Below are positions 42,651 through 51,204 of a DNA stretch of 64,000 bases, one piece after another. Position numbers and translations under genes: made by a program. The DNA comes from SIG299 sp051880375. GTDB taxonomy: Bacteria > Bacillota > Clostridia > Lachnospirales > Lachnospiraceae. Within the stretch, counting starts at the first letter, position 1. Each line of letters opens with the position of its first letter. The notes below the pieces were generated by a model. The model searched no databases. It worked only from the letters and a program-made list of their open reading frames with translations, and was not told the origin of the DNA. The stretch covers positions 1-64,000 of the forward strand of contig JBJENV010000036.1 of assembly GCA_051880375.1 (NCBI GenBank), in the 5' to 3' direction.

Positions 42651-43394
42651 ATGAACGATTTTGTTGATATCCATACGCATACCATTGCAAGCGGCCATGC
42701 GTACAATACACTGGAGGAAATGCTTCAGGCGGGGCTTACGGCGGGCTTAAGAGTCATGGGAATTACCGAACATGCGCCTGCAATGCCGGGCACCTGCCAT
42801 GAATTCTATTTTGCGAATTACCGTGTGCTTCCGAGGGAACGTGACGGTATGCGGCTGATGTTCGGTGCGGAAGCAAATGTGCTGGATAAGGAGGGAACGC
42901 TGGATTTAAGTGACGAGCTGCTCCGCCATATGGACGTGGTGATTGCAAGCTTACATCCGCCGTGCATTGTTAGCGGAACTGCTTCGGAAAACACGGAAGC
43001 ACTCATAAATGCAATGAGAAATCCGAATGTGCATATCATCGGACATCCGGATGATGCAAGGTTCCCGTTAGACTATAAGTGTCTTATTAAGGCTGCGAAG
43101 GAATATCATGTCCTGTTAGAGGTCAATAACTCTTCTTTGTCTAACTACAGCTACCGCCCGGGTGCAAGGGAAAACTATAAAATGATGCTGAAACTTTGTG
43201 AGAGGTACGGAGTGCCGGTTCTGCTGGGAAGTGATGCGCATTACCGGGAGTTTGTCGGAGACCACAGACTGGCGAAGGAACTGTTAGAAGAGACGGGCTT
43301 TCCGGAGCAGCTCGTAATGAACACGGATGCAGAACGGTTCCTTAAATTCATAGAGGAGAAAAAGCAGGAGGAGGTCAGGAGGAAACGGCTATGA
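42651..43394 (+). CDS. PHP-domain phosphoesterase (YcdX-like)
   Basis: This is a 247-residue metal-dependent phosphoesterase of the PHP family. Metal ligands are visible in DIHTHTIASGHAYNT, GITEHAPAMP, FGAEANV, ASLHPP, HIIGHPDDA and LLGSDAHYREFVG. YcdX-type enzymes remove phosphate from small substrates; the substrate here is unknown. AGGAGGGAGC sets ATG 42651. The stop overlaps the ROK kinase start by 4 nt, suggesting a shared pathway. Confidence 0.88.
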   Translation: MNDFVDIHTHTIASGHAYNTLEEMLQAGLTAGLRVMGITEHAPAMPGTCHEFYFANYRVLPRERDGMRLMFGAEANVLDKEGTLDLSDELLRHMDVVIASLHPPCIVSGTASENTEALINAMRNPNVHIIGHPDDARFPLDYKCLIKAAKEYHVLLEVNNSSLSNYSYRPGARENYKMMLKLCERYGVPVLLGSDAHYREFVGDHRLAKELLEETGFPEQLVMNTDAERFLKFIEEKKQEEVRRKRL

Positions 43395-44350
43395 GCTATC
43401 GGATTGGGGTTGATTTAGGCGGTACCAATATGGCAGCAGGTATCGTAGATGAGACATATGCGGTTGTGCATCGGAAGTCCATCAAGACAAGACCGCACGG
43501 AACGCCGGAGGAAATTGCGGACGATATGGCAGAACTGGTGCATGAATTGTGCCGCGGCTTCGAAATAGAAGAAGCCGTGATAGAACTGGTCGGCATCGGA
43601 ATTCCGGGAAGCATAAGTGCAGAAGGAATCGTAGAGGATGCCAACAATATCGGTTTTTATAATGTACCGTTTGAGCGGATGATGCAGACGCGTCTGCAGC
43701 AGGAGCGTCTGCTACTGCCGGTAAAGACGGTCAATGATGCAAGAGCGGCGGCACTGGGAGAATACCTTGCCGGGGCAGGAAAGGGAAGCAATACCTTTCA
43801 GATGGTGACGATCGGAACCGGCATCGGCGGTGCGTTTATTGCGGACGGAAAGGTACTTACCGGCTGCAACGGCGCTGCGGGAGAAATAGGGCACATGGTA
43901 ATTGAACGGGGCGGAATTCCATGCAGCTGCGGCAGAACGGGCTGCTTTGAGGTGTATGCCTCGGCATCCGCACTGAAAGAGCGGATGATGCGGGTTGTGC
44001 CGAAACGGCCGGAAAGTCTCCTCTGGAAGCTGTGCGGCCAGCAGCCGGAACGTCTTTCCGGAAAGCTTTTGTTTGAGGCATTTGGAAAACAGGATGCGCT
44101 GGCAGAGGAACTGTTTGAAGAGCATATCGGGTATCTGGCGGAAGGAATTGCAAACCTGATTAATGCCTTGCAGCCGGATGTGCTGTGCGTCGGCGGCGGT
44201 ATGAGTGAGCAGGGAGAAGCACTGCTTGCTCCGCTTCGTGCAGCTGTGGCAGGAAAAATATATTCCAGGCATTCGGCGGTGCAGACGGAAATTAGGGCAG
44301 CTGCACTCGGTAATGCAGCAGGAATTATCGGTGCTGCTTATTGCAGCTGA
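43391..44350 (+). CDS. ROK family sugar kinase (glucokinase-like)
   Basis: This is a 319-residue ROK kinase. It has GVDLGGTNMAAGIVDE (ATP loop), VNDARAAALGEYLAGAG (catalytic Asp), TIGTGIGGAFI, GEIGHMVIERGG, and the zinc-binding CSCGRTGCFE motif. It likely phosphorylates glucose or a related sugar released by the glycan-active neighbour. It is coupled by ATGA to the PHP gene. Confidence 0.9.
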   Translation: MSYRIGVDLGGTNMAAGIVDETYAVVHRKSIKTRPHGTPEEIADDMAELVHELCRGFEIEEAVIELVGIGIPGSISAEGIVEDANNIGFYNVPFERMMQTRLQQERLLLPVKTVNDARAAALGEYLAGAGKGSNTFQMVTIGTGIGGAFIADGKVLTGCNGAAGEIGHMVIERGGIPCSCGRTGCFEVYASASALKERMMRVVPKRPESLLWKLCGQQPERLSGKLLFEAFGKQDALAEELFEEHIGYLAEGIANLINALQPDVLCVGGGMSEQGEALLAPLRAAVAGKIYSRHSAVQTEIRAAALGNAAGIIGAAYCS

Positions 44351-44425
44351 TAGGCAGAGTCCGGAGGACGGATAAAAAACGGCAGAAAACCGTTCATCAA
44401 TATTTTGAAAGGGGCAGAACAGACA

Positions 44426-46072
44426 ATGAGAAAGCATTATGAACTGATGCTGGCAGACGCAGTACGCCGTGCCGGAAAATCCATGAGACTACAGGTGATG
44501 GAGAAGGAAAACACACAAAAATACGGAGGCTTTCTGGATTCCAAGGGAATCATCCAGCCGAAGTTTGCCATTTACCGCATGGTAACCATGGCAGCCGTTT
44601 ATATGAATGAGGAAAGCGCGCTTTATAAAAACGAAGAATTGTATGATAGAATTCTGCTTGCATTGGATTACATAAAAAGGGAACAGCGGGAAAACGGCTG
44701 CTTTGACCTGGTAGACTGCAACTTCTTTTCCGGACCGGATACTGCCTTCTGCGTGAAGCGTCTGATTCCGATGTATGAGTATGTGAAAAAGCATCCGGAT
44801 GCTCCGGGCGCGGCAGAGTTTGAACGCCGTCTGTCGGAAATCATTTATGCAGGTGCTAAGGGTATGGTGGCAGGAGGTTTTCACACTCCGAACCATCGAT
44901 GGGCGATTGCCTCCAATCTGTTAAAGTGCTGGCAGCTGTTTGGCGATGAAGAATTTAAGACGGCGGCAGAAAAGTATCTGGCAGAAGGGATTGACTGCAC
45001 TTCCGAAGGTGAGTATGCGGAGCGTTCTGCCGGTAATTACAACAGAATCAATAACGATGCTATGATTACGATTGGAGATGTGCTTGGAGATGAGAAGTAT
45101 TATCATTATGCAGAGTCCAATCTGAACATGATGTTAACCTATCTTGAGCCGGATGACAGCATTTTTACGAATAATTCGACAAGACAGGACAGAGGTGTCA
45201 AGGTTTATCCGAGAGATTATTATTTTGAATATCTGTTAATGGGACACAAATTTCACAACGAGACGTTTCTTGCGGCGGCCAATTATATCATGGAATTAAA
45301 TGTCCGTCTGAATCATTTGCCGGATTTCCTGATTTATTTTATGAATCAGCCGGAGTTAATTGACGTAGAATATGAGAGAAGCGAGATTCCAACCTCCTAC
45401 AACCGCTTTTACAGGGAGTCCGAGATTGTGCGCGTTCGTAAGGAAAGCTATTCCTATACTGTTTTGAACCATGCTTCTAACTTCTGCTATTTCCAGAACG
45501 GTAATCTGGCGATGAGCGTAAAAATCGGTGCAAGTCTTTGTGAGCATCGTGCGTTTAAATCGGAAACGATGACACAGACGGAGCAGGGATATCACTTAGA
45601 GCAGACCATGCACGGCTGGTACTATCTGCCGTTTGGTGAGTATCAGGGAACGACCGACTGGTGGAAGATGGACAATACAAAGAGAGAAAAGCTCATGGGA
45701 CCGGATTTGCATTTTGATGTAGATGTAACAGAGGTGGACGGCGGACTTGATATTCGTGTGAAAGCAGACGGTGTGGACAGGGCTCCGCTTCGTCTGGAGT
45801 TTGCGTTTGATGCCGGTGCCATCATCACAAATGAAGCCTTTACGTTAGAAGGTGAAGCAGGCGGTTACGTTACGGCAAAGCAGGGAACGGTGACTGCCTC
45901 CAAGGGAGACTATGCGATTGAAATTGGACCTGCCTTCGGAACGCATGATTTTGTAGCCGGAAAGTTTGGCAGCGAGGGCAGAAATCCACATTGCTTTACG
46001 GTATATTTCACCGATTCTACCTGCTTTGAACATACGATTCGGATTCGTGCAAAAGAAAGTCTTCTTTACTAA
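44426..46072 (+). CDS. Polysaccharide lyase-like (heparinase II/III-type) protein
   Basis: This is a 548-residue cytoplasmic protein (no signal peptide). The first 300 or so residues look like an alpha/alpha toroid (repeated helices; GFHTPNHRWAIASNLLKCW; EGEYAERSAGNYNRINNDAM), and the last 220 are beta-rich, the layout of heparinase II/III-like lyases and some hydrolases. NHRW and the Tyr/Asn cluster are candidate active-site residues. A role in breaking internalised oligosaccharides fits the adjacent sugar kinase. AAAGGGG sets ATG 44426. The specific family is uncertain. Confidence 0.65.
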   Translation: MRKHYELMLADAVRRAGKSMRLQVMEKENTQKYGGFLDSKGIIQPKFAIYRMVTMAAVYMNEESALYKNEELYDRILLALDYIKREQRENGCFDLVDCNFFSGPDTAFCVKRLIPMYEYVKKHPDAPGAAEFERRLSEIIYAGAKGMVAGGFHTPNHRWAIASNLLKCWQLFGDEEFKTAAEKYLAEGIDCTSEGEYAERSAGNYNRINNDAMITIGDVLGDEKYYHYAESNLNMMLTYLEPDDSIFTNNSTRQDRGVKVYPRDYYFEYLLMGHKFHNETFLAAANYIMELNVRLNHLPDFLIYFMNQPELIDVEYERSEIPTSYNRFYRESEIVRVRKESYSYTVLNHASNFCYFQNGNLAMSVKIGASLCEHRAFKSETMTQTEQGYHLEQTMHGWYYLPFGEYQGTTDWWKMDNTKREKLMGPDLHFDVDVTEVDGGLDIRVKADGVDRAPLRLEFAFDAGAIITNEAFTLEGEAGGYVTAKQGTVTASKGDYAIEIGPAFGTHDFVAGKFGSEGRNPHCFTVYFTDSTCFEHTIRIRAKESLLY

Positions 46073-46109
46073 ATTCAGACAGAATTTTGCGTATTTCACG
46101 CAAAAGGGA

Positions 46110-46138
46110 TTGCTTACAGAGAAAAAGTGAGGTAAACT
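46110..46138 (+). promoter_or_regulatory. Promoter candidate for the SPFH gene
   Basis: TTGCTT (46110-46115) and TAAACT (46133-46138) with a 17-bp spacer lie about 95 bp before ATG 46234. A small AACTGC/GCAGTT hairpin sits in the leader. Confidence 0.45.
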
Positions 46139-46233
46139 TAAGTCAACGTCAATAATAAGAGACGTGCAGCCGGTTGCAAGCCGTGCTGACAAGAAGGGAA
46201 ACTGCACAATGCAGTTAAGAAAAGGAGGATTTT

Positions 46234-47157
46234 ATGGAATACGTACTTATTATTCTGGTAGTCATTTTATTGCTGATTCTGGTATCCTGTATCAAGATTG
46301 TTCCGCAGGCTCAGGCCTACGTAGTAGAGCGTCTTGGCGGTTATCAGGGAACCTGGGGAGTTGGTATTCACTTTAAACTTCCGATTATTGATAAGGTAGC
46401 AAAGAGAGTGGTATTAAAAGAGCAGGTTGTTGACTTCGCACCGCAGCCGGTTATCACAAAGGATAACGTTACGATGCGTATTGACACGGTAGTATTTTTC
46501 CAGATTACAGACCCGAAGCTGTTCTCCTACGGCGTAGAAAACCCGATTATGGCAATCGAAAACCTGACGGCAACGACGCTTCGTAACATCATCGGTGATC
46601 TGGAGCTGGACCAGACCTTAACCTCCCGTGAAATCATCAATACAAAGATGAGAGTATCGCTTGATACCGCAACGGACCCTTGGGGCATTAAGGTAAACCG
46701 CGTAGAGTTAAAGAACATCATCCCTCCGGCAGCCATTCAGGATGCCATGGAGAAGCAGATGAAGGCAGAGCGTGAACGCCGTGAAGCAATCCTTATTGCA
46801 GAAGGTGAGAAGAAGTCCACGATTCTTGTTGCAGAAGGTAAGAAGGAATCCGCTATCTTAGAGGCTGAGGCAGAAAAGGAAGCAGCTATCCTTCGTGCAG
46901 ATGCAAAGAGAGAAGCAATGATTCGTGAGGCAGAAGGTCAGGCAGAAGCCATCCGCACCGTACAGCAGGCTACCGCAGAAGGTCTGAAGTTCTTAAATGA
47001 TGCAAATCCGACGGCAGCAGTTCTTCAGTTAAAGAGCCTTGAGGCATTTACAAAGGCAGCAGACGGTCAGGCAACCAAGATTATCATTCCGTCCGAAATT
47101 CAGGGCATTGCAGGACTTGCAAAGTCGGTGGTAGAGGTTGCAGCAAATACGAAATAA
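46234..47157 (+). CDS. SPFH/band 7 (stomatin-like) membrane protein
   Basis: This is a 307-residue protein with one N-terminal membrane helix (YVLIILVVILLLILVSCI), then an SPFH domain: AQAYVVERLGGYQGTWGVGIHFKLP, VDFAPQPVITKDNV, RNIIGDLELDQTL, DPWGIKVNRVELKNIIPP. A long charged coiled coil follows with EAEKEAAILRADAKREAM. It belongs to the QmcA/stomatin type that forms membrane rings. AAAAGGAGG precedes ATG. No NfeD partner gene is adjacent. Confidence 0.93.
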   Translation: MEYVLIILVVILLLILVSCIKIVPQAQAYVVERLGGYQGTWGVGIHFKLPIIDKVAKRVVLKEQVVDFAPQPVITKDNVTMRIDTVVFFQITDPKLFSYGVENPIMAIENLTATTLRNIIGDLELDQTLTSREIINTKMRVSLDTATDPWGIKVNRVELKNIIPPAAIQDAMEKQMKAERERREAILIAEGEKKSTILVAEGKKESAILEAEAEKEAAILRADAKREAMIREAEGQAEAIRTVQQATAEGLKFLNDANPTAAVLQLKSLEAFTKAADGQATKIIIPSEIQGIAGLAKSVVEVAANTK

Positions 47158-47194
47158 GAGAATTTCATTTATAGGTGTATGACGATGCTGTGTG
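47158..47194. other. Start of a 622-bp gene-free stretch (47158-47779)
   Basis: The stretch between the SPFH gene and argF is filled mainly by two large structured elements (47195-47353 and 47497-47644, separate entries), a 143-bp spacer between them (47354-47496) without a supported gene, and the argF promoter region. No protein-coding frame in it is convincing. Confidence 0.6.
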
Positions 47195-47353
47195 GAGAAA
47201 TCCCGTGGCTTTTACGCTCACACACCCGCAAAAAGAACAGTCCCGGCAGGTGGTATGTCAGGGTTCGGACACTGAGTGTCCGAACCTGCCACACCACCTG
47301 CCGGGACTGTCTTTTAGAGGGTGCATGTCGCCGTAAAAGCCACGGGATTTCTC
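47195..47353 (+). repeat. Large structured element, copy 1
   Basis: A 159-bp near-continuous inverted repeat. The outer stem is 22 bp and perfect (47195-47216 with 47332-47353). Next are two 22-nt segments shared with copy 2: 47217-47238 (begins CTCACACACCCGCAAAAAG) and 47309-47330 (ends AGAGGGTGCATGTCG). They can pair imperfectly with each other (CACCC/GGGTG and AAAAGA/TCTTTT, with bulges). The tip is a 16-bp perfect stem (47239-47254 with 47293-47308) capped by a GGTTCGGACACT/AGTGTCCGAACC stem. It may act as RNA or as folded DNA. Confidence 0.9.
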
Positions 47354-47496
47354 ATACAAAAGCAGGACACACAGAAATCGAAATTCTCCGGCTTCATTCT
47401 TCTGCGTCCGTAAGAACATCCCACTGCCGGATGACATCCCATGTCTTGCCGAGGTCTGCAGAAGCACCATGCGTACTGTCCAGCCGGAAACTTGTG

Positions 47497-47644
47497 AAAA
47501 CCGTATCGGTGACAACGACATGCACCCTCTAAAAGACGGTTTGCAGGTTTGTCTGACGGGAGCGGACACGGGTGTCCGAATACCGGCGGACAAATCTGCA
47601 AACCGTTCTTTTTGTGGGTGTGTGAGTGTCACCGATACGGTTTT
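47497..47644 (-). repeat. Large structured element, copy 2 (opposite orientation)
   Basis: The outer stem is 18 bp and perfect (47497-47514 with 47627-47644) but has a sequence unrelated to copy 1. Segments 47516-47537 and 47605-47626 are the reverse complements of the two internal segments of copy 1 (one base difference in 44). The tip (47538-47604) is again a long stem with a different sequence (GGTTTGCAG with CTGCAAACC, then GTTTGTC with GACAAAT). Fixed middle segments with freely changing but paired stems indicate that structure is selected. Confidence 0.9.
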
Positions 47645-47646
47645 TC

Positions 47647-47688
47647 TTGACAATTCCCTTCTCCTGTAGTAATGTATAATTATTCAAT
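47647..47688 (+). promoter_or_regulatory. argF promoter region with ARG-box-like operator
   Basis: TTGACA is at 47647-47652. Possible -10 boxes are TAATGT (47670-47675, 17-bp spacer) or TATAAT (47675-47680). The 18-mer AATGTATAATTATTCAAT (47671-47688) matches the ArgR/AhrC box consensus WNTGAATWWWWATTCANW with one mismatch and covers the -10, so repression by arginine through ArgR is likely. Confidence 0.6.
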
Positions 47689-47779
47689 CAACGAAATGAA
47701 ACTGCATATTTATAACACACAAGTAAAAACCGTTCCGCTACAGAATGGTATGGCAGCGTATACAGAAAGGGGAATTGCG

Positions 47780-48709
47780 ATGAATTTAAAGGGACGTTCA
47801 TTTTTAACATTGAAGGATTTTACTCCGGAGGAGATTAACGGTCTGGTAGACCTCGCAGCTGACTTAAAGGCAAAGAAGAAGCAGGGCATTACCGGCGACA
47901 GCCTGAAAGGAAAAAATATTGCTTTGATTTTTGAAAAACCATCGACGAGAACCCGCTGTGCGTTTACCATAGGCTGTGTGGACGAGGGCGGTCACCCGGA
48001 ATATCTGGGCAAAAACGATATCCAGCTCGGACATAAGGAAAGTGTCGAGGATACGGCGCGAGTGCTTGGCAGAATGTTTGACGGTATTGAATTCCGTGGC
48101 TTTAAACAGGAAACAGTGGAAAAACTGGCAAAGTACAGCGGCGTTCCGGTATGGAACGGTCTGACCGATGAATATCATCCGACGCAGATTCTTGCCGATT
48201 TTCTGACCTTAAAGGAGCAGTTCGGTAAGCTGAAAGGCTTGAAGCTTGTTTTTGTCGGCGACGGACGCAACAATATGGCAAACAGTCTGATGATTGGCTG
48301 TTCCAAGGTCGGTATTCATTTTTCGATTCTTGCGCCGAAGTCGCTCTGGCCGTCTGAGGAGCTGGTAGCACTCTGTAAGGAGTACGCAAAAGAATCCGGC
48401 AGCGAAATCGTCATTTCCGATGAACCGGATACCGTAAAGGGTGCAGACGCCGTGTATACCGATGTATGGTGCTCTATGGGAGAAGAGGAGAAGGCGGCGG
48501 AACGTGTGGCGCTGCTTCGCCCGTATCAGGTCAACGAGGAGCTGATGAAGAAAACAGGAAAGGAAACGAGCATTTTCTTACACTGTTTACCGGCAGTGAA
48601 GGGAAACGAAGTGACCGAAGAAGTTTTTGAAAAGTTTGCAGATGTAGTGTTTGATGAGGCGGAAAACCGGATGCATACAATTAAAGCAGTGATGGTTGCA
48701 ACCTTATGA
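47780..48709 (+). CDS. argF: Ornithine carbamoyltransferase
   Basis: This 309-residue enzyme makes citrulline from ornithine and carbamoyl phosphate. It has the carbamoyl-phosphate loop FEKPSTRTRCAF, the HPTQ box in DEYHPTQILADF, FVGDGRNNMANSLMIG, the ornithine loop YTDVWCSMGEE and HCLPAVKGNEV. ATG 47780 with AAAGGGGAATTGCG upstream fits the family N-terminus (LKGRSFLTLKDFTPEEI). An ArgR-like box lies upstream. No other arginine gene is in the window. Confidence 0.95.
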   Translation: MNLKGRSFLTLKDFTPEEINGLVDLAADLKAKKKQGITGDSLKGKNIALIFEKPSTRTRCAFTIGCVDEGGHPEYLGKNDIQLGHKESVEDTARVLGRMFDGIEFRGFKQETVEKLAKYSGVPVWNGLTDEYHPTQILADFLTLKEQFGKLKGLKLVFVGDGRNNMANSLMIGCSKVGIHFSILAPKSLWPSEELVALCKEYAKESGSEIVISDEPDTVKGADAVYTDVWCSMGEEEKAAERVALLRPYQVNEELMKKTGKETSIFLHCLPAVKGNEVTEEVFEKFADVVFDEAENRMHTIKAVMVATL

Positions 48710-48728
48710 AAATAGGAAATCAGTTGGT

Positions 48729-49004
48729 ATGTTCGAAAAATTAAAGAAACTGTTAAAGAACAAAGAAGCCCTGTTTGATGGCTTGAATCTTCTGACAGGA
48801 CTGACTATGATGACAGCATTGTTTGTCTATGGGGCAACCAGAAATGAAATCAGTATGTATCTTGTTATTTTTACAGGCGGGCTCATGAATCTGTTAAACG
48901 GGCGGAAGCTTTACGAAAAGAAAGAAAAAAGAAATATCGGAATGTCGATGATGCTCCTTGGAGCGATTGTCCTGATTTTGTGTCTGGTCCTTATGCTTCA
49001 ATAA
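48729..49004 (+). CDS. Small membrane protein of unknown function
   Basis: This is a 91-residue protein with an amphipathic basic start (MFEKLKKLLKNKEALFDGL) and three hydrophobic segments (about 18-36, 42-54 and 68-90). ATG 48729 lies 19 nt after argF in the same direction and before a bidirectional terminator, so it is probably co-transcribed with argF. I do not recognise a family. Confidence 0.6.
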   Translation: MFEKLKKLLKNKEALFDGLNLLTGLTMMTALFVYGATRNEISMYLVIFTGGLMNLLNGRKLYEKKEKRNIGMSMMLLGAIVLILCLVLMLQ

Positions 49005-49015
49005 AAATGCAGATA

Positions 49016-49062
49016 AAAAGCCTCTTCCTACGGAAATGTTTACCGAAGGAAAGAGGCTTTTA
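49016..49062. terminator. Bidirectional terminator
   Basis: AAAAGCCTCTT-CC on the left pairs with GG-AAAGAGGCTTTT on the right around the loop at about 49030-49046. A-rich and T-rich flanks suit both directions. It lies between convergent genes. Confidence 0.8.
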
Positions 49063-49064
49063 AG

Positions 49065-49823
49065 CTATTTGATGTCCACGCCGCCAAAGACACAGGTACC
49101 GGTGATGTGAATGGTCGGAACGATTTCGTTCACGTCTCCGGTATAGGCACGGGAAACATCCACGCCGCCAAACAGAGGAGTAACGCCTTCCGTCACAACT
49201 CTGACATTGGACGGAACATAGATGTCAATACCGCCGAAGATAGCGGAAACGTTAATTTTTACATCTTCTGTGATGACGGCATTCCGAAGATTGAGGTCGA
49301 TGCCACCGAAGATGGCACTTAAGTCACCGCCGCGGAATACTTCGTTGTCCAGACGGATTTCTTTCCCGCTGAAAATAGCGGAAGCATTGATGTAGCCTCT
49401 GCCGTCATTGTGATAGCGGTCGTCAAAGTCGGCACCGTTTACGTGAGCAGTTTTTTCCTTTGTGTCAGAGTTGTAGGTAAACTCAAACGACGGACCGGAG
49501 GTGGATTTTTTCCCCGGGAAAAGAAGCTTTGCACCGATAACGATACAGAGAATGGCAAGTAACATCGGCCAGAAGTTAATGTGCAGCGAAATGTCCTGTG
49601 CATTGATTAAAAAGCAGAAGCCGATAACCAGACCGATGATGTAGCCGGTTTTGTCCTGTCCCTTTTTGAACAGTCCGTAAAAGCACGGGATAATGATAAA
49701 CAGTGTCCAGAAGCCGGGAAAGAAAATGGAAAATTCAAAGATATCCAAAGCACTTCCTGCATATAAAATTCCGAGGACGATAAAAATCAATCCGACGATA
49801 AGTCCTGTTGGTGTTTTTTTCAT
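49065..49823 (-). CDS. LiaF-like membrane protein (cell-envelope stress type)
   Basis: This is a 252-residue protein. Residues 1-100 hold four short hydrophobic segments of the LiaI/LiaF-like type (TGLIVGLIFIVLGILYAGSAL, IIIPCFYGLFKKGQDKTGYIIGLVIGFCF). The rest is a repetitive beta region typical of the LiaF C-terminal domain, with successive SAIFSGKEIRLDNEVF, SAIFGGIDLNLRNAVI, SAIFGGIDIYVPSNV and CVFGGVDIK turns. LiaF proteins modulate envelope-stress two-component systems; no LiaRS pair is adjacent. The GGGAGG RBS sets ATG 49823. Confidence 0.82.
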   Translation of the reverse strand: MKKTPTGLIVGLIFIVLGILYAGSALDIFEFSIFFPGFWTLFIIIPCFYGLFKKGQDKTGYIIGLVIGFCFLINAQDISLHINFWPMLLAILCIVIGAKLLFPGKKSTSGPSFEFTYNSDTKEKTAHVNGADFDDRYHNDGRGYINASAIFSGKEIRLDNEVFRGGDLSAIFGGIDLNLRNAVITEDVKINVSAIFGGIDIYVPSNVRVVTEGVTPLFGGVDVSRAYTGDVNEIVPTIHITGTCVFGGVDIK

Positions 49824-49856
49824 AAAGAAAACCTCCCTGTTGTTTTTTCTGACTCT

Positions 49857-49885
49857 ATCATAACGTCTTGGCGGCAAAAAAGCAA
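49857..49885 (-). promoter_or_regulatory. Promoter of the LiaF-like gene
   Basis: On the minus strand, TTGCTT (49880-49885) and TATGAT (49857-49862) are 17 bp apart, about 34 bp before the start codon. Confidence 0.6.
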
Positions 49886-49943
49886 ATTAGAAGATGATTA
49901 GAAAGTTAAGAATCGATACAAAAGAGTTTTTGAACGGTTTCGC

Positions 49944-49972
49944 TTGTTTGTTCCTGCGGAACGTGATATATT
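49944..49972 (+). promoter_or_regulatory. Promoter of the DUF6145-coaX-dusB operon
   Basis: TTGTTT (49944-49949) and TATATT (49967-49972) have a 17-bp spacer that contains the dyad GTTCC-TGC-GGAAC (49950-49962). The dyad could bind a regulator between the two boxes. Confidence 0.5.
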
Positions 49973-50006
49973 CATTTTGAAAGGAAGGAAGAAAGGCGGA
50001 AAAACG

Positions 50007-50363
50007 ATGTATCAGGACAGTATAGTACTCTGCGGCAGCAATGCCTATGAGCAGAAGTTTTATTTAAATGAAGATTTTGAGGCGCTTCCCCAGACGATTA
50101 AGGATGAATTAAAGATTATGTGTGTACTCTTTACAGAAGACGTAGGAGGCGTGCTGACACTTTCCTTTGACGAAGACGGGACTCTTTTGTTTAACGTAGA
50201 ATCGGATGAGGGCGATTTGCTGTTTGACGAAATCGGCAGCGTGTTAAAAATCAAGCAGCTGCAGGAGGAAAAAAGAGAGCTGCTGGAAGCTCTGGAACTG
50301 TACTATAAGGTGTTTTTCTTAAATGAGGATGCCTCAGAGCTGCTGAGTAAGGAAGAAAACTGA
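50007..50363 (+). CDS. DUF6145-type small protein
   Basis: This 118-residue acidic protein (MYQDSIVLCGSNAYEQKFYLNEDFEALP and onward) has an alpha/beta core and a C-terminal helix (LQEEKRELLEALELYYKVFFLN). It resembles the Lachnospiraceae family I know as DUF6145; function unknown. The start is chosen at ATG 50007, with AGGAAGGAAGAAAGG upstream, about 30 nt after the promoter -10. It precedes coaX by 47 nt. Confidence 0.65.
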   Translation: MYQDSIVLCGSNAYEQKFYLNEDFEALPQTIKDELKIMCVLFTEDVGGVLTLSFDEDGTLLFNVESDEGDLLFDEIGSVLKIKQLQEEKRELLEALELYYKVFFLNEDASELLSKEEN

Positions 50364-50410
50364 GAAACCATAGTTCGGAGAAACAGACGGAGAAAGGCAG
50401 GAAGAAAACG

Positions 50411-51187
50411 ATGTTACTGGCAATCGATGTAGGAAATACAAACATTACCTGTGCGGTGTTAAACGGGGAAGAATTTGTGACAAGCTTTCGCATGACAACA
50501 AAGCTGCCGCGTACCTCGGATGAGTTCGGAATTTTAATCTGTGATATCCTGAAAAACAGAGAAATCGAATTAAAGAAAATCGAGGCAGTGATTATTGCGT
50601 CGGTTGTTCCGGGAATCATGTATTCCCTGACCAGCGGAGTGATAAAGTACCTGGGAGTCAAGCCGATGATTGTCGGTGAAGGAACAAAGACGGGAATCCG
50701 TGTGGAAGCCATTAACCCGAAGGAAATCGGTGCCGACCGCATTGTAGATGCCGTTGCAGCGTATCATTTATATGGCGGTCCGGTCATTGTCATTGATTTC
50801 GGGACTGCGACAACGTATGATCTGATTACAAAGGAAGGTGCGTTTACGGCGGGCATTACAAGCCCGGGACTCAGAATCTCGGCGAATGCGCTCTGGAATG
50901 ACACGGCAAAGCTGCCGGAAATCGAAATCGAAAAGCCGGCATCGATTCTTGCGAAGGAAACCGTGACGAGTATGCAGGCAGGACTGGTATACGGCTGTAT
51001 CGGTCAGACAGAATATATTGTGAAAAAAATTATGGAGGAAGCAAAGCTGACCGATGTAAAGGTTGTGGCGACCGGCGGACTCGGCAAGCTGATTGCGGAT
51101 TCGACAGACAGCATTCAGGTGTATGACCCGATGCTGACAATGAAGGGGCTTCGGCTCATTTACGAGAAGACCGTCGGAAAAAAGTAA
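50411..51187 (+). CDS. coaX: Type III pantothenate kinase
   Basis: This 258-residue CoaX catalyses the first step of coenzyme A synthesis. It has the ASKHA fold motifs LLAIDVGNTNITCAVL, then SVVPGIMYSLTSGVIKYLG, GADRIVDAVAAYHLYGGPVIVIDFGTATTYD and GGITSPGL-type AGITSPGLRISANAL, with ATGGLGKLI near the end. Length is normal. It is co-directional with dusB, 17 nt apart. Confidence 0.93.
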   Translation: MLLAIDVGNTNITCAVLNGEEFVTSFRMTTKLPRTSDEFGILICDILKNREIELKKIEAVIIASVVPGIMYSLTSGVIKYLGVKPMIVGEGTKTGIRVEAINPKEIGADRIVDAVAAYHLYGGPVIVIDFGTATTYDLITKEGAFTAGITSPGLRISANALWNDTAKLPEIEIEKPASILAKETVTSMQAGLVYGCIGQTEYIVKKIMEEAKLTDVKVVATGGLGKLIADSTDSIQVYDPMLTMKGLRLIYEKTVGKK

Positions 51188-51204
51188 AGGAAAAGGCAGG
51201 AAGC

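Noticed and set aside
47672..47779. Longer argF start
   Set aside because: Upstream residues do not resemble carbamoyltransferases, and the start would lie in the ARG-box/promoter. ATG 47780 has a proper RBS.
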